A stretch of DNA of 5,048 bases. Source: JABFRJ01 sp031379035 (GTDB lineage: Bacteria > Pseudomonadota > Alphaproteobacteria > Rhizobiales > Hyphomicrobiaceae). The first letter of the stretch is position 1. The number at the start of each line of letters is the position of its first letter. The notes beneath the pieces are model-generated. The model searched no databases. It saw nothing but the letters and a program-made list of their open reading frames with translations, and had not been told where the DNA came from. The stretch lies in assembly GCA_031379035.1 (NCBI GenBank), contig JANNEU010000224.1, positions 1 to 5,048 of the forward strand, written 5' to 3'. Below, in pieces: positions 1 through 5,048 of the stretch. A program made the translations under genes and the position numbers.

Positions 1-1050
1 ATCAATGGGCCCGTTGTTTCCGATGATCCCGAGCTGATGACCTTCGATGCTCGCGTGGCCACACACCGTGTGCACGCCATAGAGTTCCTTGAAATCCAGG
101 AAGTCGCTGTCATCGACCAGCCGCGCGATCACCTCGCGCACATCGTAGGGCTTGCGGTAGTCCGCGGGCACGACACCTGCCAGTTCCTCGACTGGATAGC
201 GTGGCCCTTTCCAGGTCACATCGCGTTGCCTCGGCAGACGCACGTTCCAATTGAGCCGCGCCATCACCTCGCGCGCCAACCGCACACCGTCGGTGTCGTC
301 TTCGGCCAGATACTCGCCGAGGCCAGACTTGGTTGCGTGCATCTCTGCGCCGCCCAAATCTTCGTCCGTCGCGATCTCGCCCGTCGCGGCTTTGAGCAAC
401 GGCGGACCGGCCAGAAACACCTTCGCCTTGCCACGCACGAGGATCACATAGTCCGATAGGCCGGGAAGATACGCGCCCCCCGCTGTCGACGAGCCATGCA
501 CGACAGTGACTTGCGGAATTCCCGCCGCCGACATGCGCGCCTGGTTGGCAAAGCCACGCCCGCCCTCAACAAAAATTTCCGCCTGATAAAGTAAGTTCGC
601 GCCGCCACTCTCGACGAGACGCACGATTGGCAACTTGTTCTCGCGTGCAATCTCCTGCGCACGCAGGTTCTTCTTTAGCCCCATCGGTGCTGTCGTGCCG
701 CCCTTGATCGCGCTATCCGAAGCCGTGACCAGACATCTAACGCCCGCAACCGTTCCGATACCACAGATCCCGCCGCCGCCCTGCACACCCTCTGCGCCAT
801 CGTCGTCATGCATCTTCAGCCCGGCCAGCGTCGACAATTCCAACCACGGCGCATCGCGGTCGAGCAGCAGCGATACACGCTCTCGCGGCAGCAGTTGGCC
901 ACGCTTCGCAAACAACGCCGCCTTGCCGTCCGACTGCGCGCGCACGCGCGCCTCGATCTCGCGGAAACCGGCAATCAGAGCCAGCATATCAGCACGGTTG
1001 CGCTGATAGCTGTCAGAATTTGGATCGATACGGCTTTCAATGGACGGCAT
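1..1050 (-). CDS. Acyl-CoA carboxylase carboxyltransferase (beta) subunit, MCC/GCC type, C-terminus cut by window edge
   Basis: Reading the minus strand from ATG at 1050 gives 350 codons without a stop down to base 1, so the C-terminal part lies outside the window (family members are about 535 residues). The beta subunit moves the carboxyl group from carboxybiotin, loaded by a separate biotin-carrying alpha subunit, to an acyl-CoA in the cytoplasm. Visible family marks are the leader with RGQLLPRERV (50-59), ESGGAN (147-152), the oxyanion/CoA-binding glycines GSSTAGGAY (186-194), FLAGPPLLKAATGE (212-225), DLGGAEMH (231-238) and the start of the C-terminal crotonase-like half with YDVREVI (302-308). 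The GPPLxKAATGE and LGGAxxH strings place it with methylcrotonyl-CoA or geranyl-CoA carboxylases rather than acetyl-CoA or propionyl-CoA carboxylases. The start is 19 nt after the SDR stop, with a weak AAGG about 11 nt upstream, suggesting co-transcription and translational coupling. The exact substrate is not settled; an AtuC-like geranyl-CoA role is possible. Confidence 0.93.
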   Translation of the reverse strand, partial: MPSIESRIDPNSDSYQRNRADMLALIAGFREIEARVRAQSDGKAALFAKRGQLLPRERVSLLLDRDAPWLELSTLAGLKMHDDDGAEGVQGGGGICGIGTVAGVRCLVTASDSAIKGGTTAPMGLKKNLRAQEIARENKLPIVRLVESGGANLLYQAEIFVEGGRGFANQARMSAAGIPQVTVVHGSSTAGGAYLPGLSDYVILVRGKAKVFLAGPPLLKAATGEIATDEDLGGAEMHATKSGLGEYLAEDDTDGVRLAREVMARLNWNVRLPRQRDVTWKGPRYPVEELAGVVPADYRKPYDVREVIARLVDDSDFLDFKELYGVHTVCGHASIEGHQLGIIGNNGPID

Positions 1051-1069
1051 AGAGCTTGAAACCTTACAC

Positions 1070-1957
1070 TCAGTCGCCCAGGACTTTCGGCCGCGCGGCA
1101 AGGTGGAAACCGTTATACTCAGGCGCAGGGTTCTTGTTTGGAGGCTGTGGGCGGCTGATCTTGGCATTCGGTGCCGCGCCATCAACCCGCAAAGTCGAAC
1201 CAGAGATGTAGGCCGCGCCATCGCTCAACAGGAATACGATCGCAGATGCCGTCTCGCTCTCCGTGCCCATGCGCCCCAGCGGCGCGATGTCCTTGAGGCT
1301 GCGGATGCGGGCGCCCATCTCTGGTGGATACTGGTCCATGCCCGACGATGCGATCCAGCCTGGTGCCACCGCATTCACGCGCACATTCGAGCCCGACCAC
1401 TCGAGCGCCGCCGTCTCTGTGAAATTGACCATGCCAGCCCGTGCGGCACCGGAATGCCCCATCGCCGGCATCCCCATCCACATATCGGCAACGATGTTGA
1501 CGATCGCACCACCGTGCGCCTTCATCCACTGCGTGTAGCACTCGCGCGCCACGAGAAAGCCGCCGGTCAGGTTGGTGCGGACGACAGTCTCCCAGCCTTT
1601 CTGATTGATCGACTCGAGTGGAGCCGCAAACTGTCCGCCAGCATTGTTCACAAGCTGATCGATGCGTCCGAACGTGCTCAGGATCGCCGCAACAACCGCG
1701 GCAACCTGCGCCTCCTCGCGAATGTCACAGACAAAACTCGCCGCTTCCCCGCCAGCGGCCACGATCTCCGCCACCACGGCATCCAATTTCGCCTGCTTAC
1801 GCCCCACCAACGCCACCTTCGCGCCAAGCGACGCCAATTCATGCGCCGTGCACCGCCCGATCCCACTCCCACCACCCGTGACAATCGCCACGCGGCCGGC
1901 CAACAGGCCGGGCCGGAAGACAGAGGCGTACTTCGATGACGTGGAATTTTCACTCAC
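1070..1957 (-). CDS. Short-chain dehydrogenase/reductase, PECR/DECR-like (enoyl-CoA reductase type)
   Basis: A 295-residue Rossmann-fold SDR that should bind NAD(P)H. The cofactor motif TGGGSGIG is at 27-34, NNAGG at 104-108, the conserved Asn of RTNLTG at 129, and VAPGW at 197-201. Its closest recalled family is peroxisomal trans-2-enoyl-CoA reductase and 2,4-dienoyl-CoA reductase: it shares the NNxGGQF stretch, the TNLTG/WMKxHGG region and HSGAARAG (168-175). Where classical SDRs have Tyr-x3-Lys it has Ser169 and Arg173, so the usual catalytic pair is absent. About 34 residues follow the normal SDR end (VDG, 258-260), rich in Pro and Asn and ending with a GFHLAARPKVL stretch. The start is GTG; residues 10-22 (YASVFRPGLLAGR) look like a genuine family N-terminus, and GGAG sits about 11 nt upstream. 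It precedes the carboxylase gene by 18 nt, so the two probably form one unit. Likely role: reduction or oxidation at the double bond or hydroxyl of an acyl-CoA intermediate. AtuB/AtuG-type SDRs are an alternative comparison; the substrate is unknown. Confidence 0.9.
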   Translation of the reverse strand: MSENSTSSKYASVFRPGLLAGRVAIVTGGGSGIGRCTAHELASLGAKVALVGRKQAKLDAVVAEIVAAGGEAASFVCDIREEAQVAAVVAAILSTFGRIDQLVNNAGGQFAAPLESINQKGWETVVRTNLTGGFLVARECYTQWMKAHGGAIVNIVADMWMGMPAMGHSGAARAGMVNFTETAALEWSGSNVRVNAVAPGWIASSGMDQYPPEMGARIRSLKDIAPLGRMGTESETASAIVFLLSDGAAYISGSTLRVDGAAPNAKISRPQPPNKNPAPEYNGFHLAARPKVLGD

Positions 1958-1979
1958 GGCCTGGAGCGCTCCGGACTAG

Positions 1980-2008
1980 CTTTAAGTCAAATTCTGAGCT
2001 TGCCTCAA
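1980..2008 (-). promoter_or_regulatory. Candidate sigma-70-like promoter for the SDR-carboxylase unit
   Basis: On the minus strand TTGAGG (2008-2003) and TTAAAG (1985-1980) are separated by exactly 17 nt. The -35 is a fair match to consensus, while the -10 matches only about three of six positions. The location fits transcription of the GTG-started SDR at 1957, and the elements overlap both copies of the TCAAAT repeat, so a bound repressor would block it. This is pattern matching only. Confidence 0.3.
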
Positions 2009-2014
2009 ATTTGA
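1987..2014. promoter_or_regulatory. Candidate TetR-family operator: TCAAATT...AATTTGA inverted repeat with internal perfect palindrome
   Basis: Within the 79-bp divergent intergenic region, TCAAATTTGA (2005-2014) is a perfect 10-bp palindrome. A near-copy, TCAAATTCTGA (1987-1997), begins 18 bp earlier, and the outer arms TCAAATT (1987-1993) and AATTTGA (2008-2014) form a wider 28-bp inverted repeat. The AT-rich motif stands out against GC-rich surroundings. TetR-family repressors commonly bind such dyads next to their own gene, so control of both the regulator and the divergent SDR unit is the natural inference. Confidence 0.45.
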
Positions 2015-2036
2015 AGATGACGCACACTCGGCATCA

Positions 2037-2750
2037 GTGTCAATGCGGATCAGACAGTCGATGGCGCTGCGCGCAACAAGACCAGATAAACTGCGCCCAG
2101 AGCCGCGTGCCGTCGGCCAATGGGGTGTGCGCGAAGCGGGCATCCTCGAAGTCGCCAGCCGCCTCTACGCAGCGCGCGGCTACGAACGCGTCTCGATGGC
2201 CGACGTCGCCGCCGCCGCTGGCCTGTCAGAGGGCACACTCTATAACTATTTCCGCGACAAATCTGATCTCGTGCTGAGTGTCGGCTTAGCATCGCTGGAA
2301 CAAAATATTGCCGGTGCCGAGGCGATTACCAACGCGGCGACGTCGCTGGAGGACGGTCTGCGCCGGCTTATTGCCCATCAGATCCGGGACATGGTCTCAG
2401 CGCCGGAACTTTACCGCATCTGGCTGCGCGAAGTGAAAGCAGCCGAAGGTTATGGCAAAAGCCGCGCCCGCGAAGCCCTGCGGCGGTTCTCCGGACAGTT
2501 CCTGTTGTTCCTCGACCGCTGGCACGCGCCCGCCGTGCCGCTCTCGCTTGACCCACCTGTTATGCGTGACATGTTCTATGGCGGCATCGAGCAGATTGCT
2601 TGGACGGCGATCGTCCAGCGCCAAAAGCGGACCATGGACATTGATGAGATGGCCGCTAAGTTAGCCGCTGCATACATTTCCGCCTTCGGGCTGACGGCGG
2701 TCCGCCGCCCCCTCAACCGCAAGCTCAGAAAAATAAGTCCCGATAGTTGA
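2037..2750 (+). CDS. TetR/AcrR-family transcriptional regulator
   Basis: A 237-residue protein with a classical N-terminal TetR DNA-binding domain: helix 1 around GILEVASRLYAARGYE (35-50), then the helix-turn-helix VSMADVAAAAGLSEGTLYNYF (about 52-72), followed by RDKSDLV leading into the ligand-binding domain. The rest (about 80-237) is helical and poorly conserved, as expected for a ligand-sensing and dimerisation domain; in this setting an acyl-CoA or related metabolite is a reasonable guess for the ligand. Total length is slightly long for the family because of a basic tail of about 30 residues before helix 1. The start is uncertain: GTG 2037, ATG 2043 and ATG 2061 are all in frame and none has a convincing Shine-Dalgarno sequence; ATG 2061 would give 229 residues. 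It is divergent from the SDR-carboxylase unit and lies 40 nt upstream of the thiolase on the same strand, so it may control both arms and itself. AtuR of the terpene pathway is also a TetR protein, but orthology cannot be claimed. Confidence 0.92.
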   Translation: MSMRIRQSMALRATRPDKLRPEPRAVGQWGVREAGILEVASRLYAARGYERVSMADVAAAAGLSEGTLYNYFRDKSDLVLSVGLASLEQNIAGAEAITNAATSLEDGLRRLIAHQIRDMVSAPELYRIWLREVKAAEGYGKSRAREALRRFSGQFLLFLDRWHAPAVPLSLDPPVMRDMFYGGIEQIAWTAIVQRQKRTMDIDEMAAKLAAAYISAFGLTAVRRPLNRKLRKISPDS

Positions 2751-2777
2751 CGTTGCAAATCCTGGACAAGACACGCG

Positions 2778-2782
2778 AAGGA
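2778..2782 (+). promoter_or_regulatory. Ribosome binding site of the thiolase gene
   Basis: AAGGA lies 8 nt before the ATG at 2791. It is the clearest Shine-Dalgarno match in the window and fixes the thiolase start, which also matches the usual family N-terminus (AYIFDAVRTPRGRG). Confidence 0.75.
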
Positions 2783-2790
2783 ACCACCCC

Positions 2791-3999
2791 ATGGCCGATG
2801 CCTACATCTTCGACGCCGTCCGCACCCCCCGCGGTCGTGGCAAGTCCGATGGTTCCCTGCATGAGGTGACCGCCCTCAACCTTGCGACTGGTATCCTGAA
2901 AGCCGTCCGCGACCGCAACAATCTCGATACGTCCCTCATCGACGACGTTGTCTTCGGGATCGTTTCACCCACGCGCGAACAGGGCTCTGATCTCGCCCGC
3001 GTCGCCGTGCTCAATGCCGACTACGCCGAAACCGTGGCCGGCGTGCAGATCAACCGCTTCTGCGCCTCCGGCCTTGAAGCCGTGAACATGGCCGCAGCAC
3101 AAGTCATGTCCGGTCAATCCAAGATGACGATTGGCGGCGGCGTCGAAAGCATGAGCCGTGTGCCCATGGGCTCCGATGGCGGTGCGTGGTCGTCTGACCC
3201 GAGCGTCGCCATCAAGACCTATTTCACACCGCAAGGCATCGGTGCCGACACCATCGCCACCAAGTGGGGCTTCTCGCGCGACGATGTCGATGCCTTCGCT
3301 GTCGAAAGCCAGAAGCGCGCCGCCGCTGCCTGGAAAGAAGGTCGCTTCAAGAAATCGGTCGTGCCCGTCAAAGACCAGCTTGGCCAGACCATCCTGGACC
3401 GTGACGAGCACATGCGGCCCGATACAACGATGCAGTCGCTCGCCAGCCTCAAGGGATCGTTCGCCAAGCTCGGAGAGGACAACGGCTTCGACGCCGTCAT
3501 GATGCAGCGCTATCCCGAGATTGAGCGCATCAATCACGTCCACCACGCCGGCAACTCATCGGGCATCGTTGATGGTTCCGCCGCCATTCTCATCGGCAGC
3601 AAGGAAGCTGGCCTCGCCGCTGGCCTCAAGCCACGCGCAAAAATTCGCGCCTTCGCGTCCATCGGCTCCGAGCCATCCATCATGCTGACGGGCCCCGAGA
3701 AGGTGACGCGCAAGCTGCTGAAGAATGCCGGCATGAGTGCTAAAGATATCGATCTCTACGAACTCAACGAAGCCTTCGCGTCCGTTGTCATGCTCTACAT
3801 GAAGCTGATGGAAATCCCCCACGACAAGATCAACGTCAATGGTGGGGCTATCGCCATGGGGCATCCGCTTGGTGCCACCGGTGCCATGATCCTCGGCACG
3901 CTGCTAGACGAGATGGAGCGCCGCAATCTCTCCACCGGCCTTGCTACCCTCTGCGTCGGTGCCGGCATGGGCACTGCAACGATCATCGAACGCGTGTGA
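2791..3999 (+). CDS. fadA: Thiolase (acetyl-CoA C-acyltransferase, beta-oxidation)
   Basis: A complete 402-residue degradative-type thiolase, close to the usual family length. It cleaves 3-ketoacyl-CoA with CoA to acetyl-CoA and a shortened acyl-CoA, the last step of beta-oxidation, in the cytoplasm. All catalytic parts are visible: nucleophile Cys91 in NRFCASG, GGGVESMS (115-122), HAGNSSGIVDG (252-262), NEAFA (326-330), His358 in GGAIAMGHPLGATGA (351-365) and the second Cys388 in CVGAGMG (388-394). The start ATG has a good AAGGA site upstream. The gene ends 8 nt before the FadB-type gene, matching the common thiolase-then-alpha-subunit order of fadIJ and of many alphaproteobacterial fadAB pairs. 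It probably forms the beta subunit of a trifunctional complex with that neighbour. Whether it is tuned to long, short or branched chains cannot be told; the fadA symbol reflects role and neighbour rather than proven orthology to the E. coli gene. Confidence 0.95.
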   Translation: MADAYIFDAVRTPRGRGKSDGSLHEVTALNLATGILKAVRDRNNLDTSLIDDVVFGIVSPTREQGSDLARVAVLNADYAETVAGVQINRFCASGLEAVNMAAAQVMSGQSKMTIGGGVESMSRVPMGSDGGAWSSDPSVAIKTYFTPQGIGADTIATKWGFSRDDVDAFAVESQKRAAAAWKEGRFKKSVVPVKDQLGQTILDRDEHMRPDTTMQSLASLKGSFAKLGEDNGFDAVMMQRYPEIERINHVHHAGNSSGIVDGSAAILIGSKEAGLAAGLKPRAKIRAFASIGSEPSIMLTGPEKVTRKLLKNAGMSAKDIDLYELNEAFASVVMLYMKLMEIPHDKINVNGGAIAMGHPLGATGAMILGTLLDEMERRNLSTGLATLCVGAGMGTATIIERV

Positions 4000-4007
4000 G
4001 ACCAACT

Positions 4008-5048
4008 ATGACCAACATCCACATCTCCAAAGACGCTGACGGTATCACCACCCTCACTTGGGACATGCCGGGCCGCAGCATGAACGTCATCTCGCAGCCA
4101 TCCGACAGCGAGTTCAAAGCCGCCTGCCTCGACGCCATCGCCGACCCCGCTGTCAAAGGCGTGGTCATCACCTCCGGCAAACCCGCCTTCATCGCCGGTG
4201 CCGATCTCTCCATGATGGAAGGTCTCAGCGCCGGCGCCGGCCTGAGCCAAGAGCAACGCTCCAAGACCATCTTCGACTTCTTCAACAACAATGCGATTTT
4301 TACGCGCCAAGTCGAGAAAGGCGGCAAGCCCTTCGTCGCCGCCATCAACGGCACCGCCCTCGGCGGCGGCTTCGAAATCTGCCTCATGTGCCATTATCGC
4401 GTCGTCGTAGATGATCCGAAAATCCAGATCGGCCAGCCCGAAGTCAAAGTAGGCCTGCTGCCCGGCGGCGGCGGCACGCAACGTATCCCCCGTCTCATGG
4501 GTGCCATGGGCGCGCTCCCCCTGCTGCTCGAAGGCAAATCGCTCGATCCAAAATCAGCGCTGAAAGCCGGCCTCGTGCATGAAGTGGTCCCCGCGGCCGA
4601 ACTTATCAAAGAAGCCAAAGCCTACATCCTCGGCGGCGGTAAGGCCGTCCAGCCCTGGGACGAAAAGGACTACAAAGTGCCCGGCGGCGCGCCCTCGACG
4701 CCCGGCGGCACGCAGATCTTTGCCGGCGCTAACGCGATGGTCAGCGCCAAGACCATGGGCAATTACCCCGCCCCCAAGGCCATCCTCTCCTGTGTCTACG
4801 AGGGCCTGCAGGTGCCTATCGATGCCGCGCTCCGCATCGAAGCGCGCTATATGGCCGAGCTGATGCAGAACCCCGCCTCGCGCAACATGATCCGCTCGCT
4901 GTTTATCAATATGCAACGCGCGCAAAAGCTTGCCTCGCGCCCCAAAGGCGCACCAGACACCCCGCTTCAGAAAATCGCCATCCTCGGTGCCGGCATGATG
5001 GGCGCCGGCATCGCCTACGTCTCCGCCGCCGCCGGGCTCGATGTCATC
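4008..5048 (+). CDS. fadB: FadB/FadJ-type multifunctional enoyl-CoA hydratase/3-hydroxyacyl-CoA dehydrogenase, C-terminus cut by window edge
   Basis: An open frame from ATG 4008 runs 347 codons to the window end; the full protein of this family is about 700-740 residues. The crotonase (enoyl-CoA hydratase) domain covers about 1-200, with SGKPAFIAGADLSMM (56-70) and NGTALGGGFEICL (114-126) supplying the oxyanion hole. Glu123 and Glu145 (in QPEVKVGLLPGGGGTQR, 143-159) correspond to the two catalytic glutamates of E. coli FadB (Glu119 and Glu139). A linker with NYPAPKAIL (252-260) and YEGLQVP (264-270) is typical of the fused proteins. The Rossmann fold of the 3-hydroxyacyl-CoA dehydrogenase begins at KIAILGAGMMGAGIA (322-336), with GxGxxG at 327-332. 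It hydrates trans-2-enoyl-CoA and oxidises the L-3-hydroxyacyl-CoA with NAD for the thiolase. The start is 8 nt after the thiolase stop with only a weak GAG upstream, pointing to translational coupling. The symbol could equally be fadJ. Confidence 0.95.
   Translation, partial: MTNIHISKDADGITTLTWDMPGRSMNVISQPSDSEFKAACLDAIADPAVKGVVITSGKPAFIAGADLSMMEGLSAGAGLSQEQRSKTIFDFFNNNAIFTRQVEKGGKPFVAAINGTALGGGFEICLMCHYRVVVDDPKIQIGQPEVKVGLLPGGGGTQRIPRLMGAMGALPLLLEGKSLDPKSALKAGLVHEVVPAAELIKEAKAYILGGGKAVQPWDEKDYKVPGGAPSTPGGTQIFAGANAMVSAKTMGNYPAPKAILSCVYEGLQVPIDAALRIEARYMAELMQNPASRNMIRSLFINMQRAQKLASRPKGAPDTPLQKIAILGAGMMGAGIAYVSAAAGLDVI

Noticed and set aside
37..459. A 140-residue plus-strand open frame over the carboxylase gene.
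   Set aside because: The minus strand carries an uninterrupted carboxyltransferase with all family motifs; the plus-strand frame resembles nothing known and has no ribosome binding site that I can see.
935..951. A 17-bp perfectly alternating purine/pyrimidine tract (mostly GC steps) that could favour Z-DNA.
   Set aside because: It lies inside the carboxylase coding region and is explained by consecutive Ala, Arg and Val codons in a GC-rich genome; no sign of a regulatory role.
1040..1939. A 299-residue plus-strand open frame opposite the SDR gene.
   Set aside because: Its product is rich in Arg, His and Ala with no recognisable domain, while the minus strand encodes a clear SDR over the same stretch. 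Long antisense frames are expected in GC-rich genes.
2747..2775. TTGACG at the regulator stop as a -35 box for a separate thiolase promoter.
   Set aside because: No acceptable -10 hexamer appears at 16-18 nt spacing; read-through from the regulator is simpler.
3795..4481. A 228-residue minus-strand open frame antisense to the thiolase end and the start of the FadB-type gene, plus another at 4554-4925.
   Set aside because: Low-complexity composition (Gly, Asp, Ala, Glu), no family motif, and it crosses two well-supported genes. These are mirror frames of GC-rich codons.
1..5048. Mobile elements, CRISPR arrays, tRNA or rRNA genes and riboswitches.
   Set aside because: No transposase or integrase, no spaced direct repeats, no tRNA-like cloverleaf and no leader long enough for a riboswitch; the longest non-coding gap is only 79 bp.

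Overview
The window is an ordinary-looking piece of bacterial chromosome, GC-rich (roughly 60 percent by eye) and almost fully coding. It carries acyl-CoA catabolism genes in two divergent transcription units around a TetR-family regulator. Codon choice, tight gene packing and the style of the thiolase and FadB proteins suggest a proteobacterium, most likely an alphaproteobacterium; this is inference from sequence style, not a database result.

Left arm, minus strand. A short-chain dehydrogenase/reductase (SDR; GTG start at 1957, stop at 1070) is followed after 18 nt by a biotin-dependent acyl-CoA carboxylase carboxyltransferase (beta) subunit. That gene starts at 1050 and runs off the left edge, so only its first 350 residues are visible. 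The carboxylase belongs to the methylcrotonyl-CoA/geranyl-CoA carboxylase branch, and its acyl-pocket segment looks less like methylcrotonyl-CoA carboxylase. The SDR resembles the peroxisomal enoyl-CoA reductase (PECR/DECR) type and lacks the standard Tyr-x3-Lys pair.

Centre, 1958-2036. A short divergent intergenic region holds a perfect 10-bp palindrome (TCAAATTTGA), a second near-copy 18 bp away, and a plausible minus-strand promoter overlapping both. It is the natural place for the TetR-family repressor to bind.

Right arm, plus strand. The TetR regulator (2037-2750) is followed after 40 nt by a thiolase (2791-3999). After 8 nt comes the N-terminal 347 residues of a FadB/FadJ-type multifunctional protein (enoyl-CoA hydratase plus 3-hydroxyacyl-CoA dehydrogenase), which runs off the right edge. 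No terminator is visible between these genes.

Together the genes suggest a TetR-controlled acyl-CoA degradation locus. The left arm would handle a branched or unsaturated acyl-CoA (double-bond reduction or oxidoreduction, then carboxylation of a beta-methyl group), and the right arm would finish with beta-oxidation. The combination recalls acyclic-terpene (atu) or leucine/isovalerate-type pathways, but the substrate cannot be fixed from this window. I see no mobile element, CRISPR array, RNA gene or clearly novel system.
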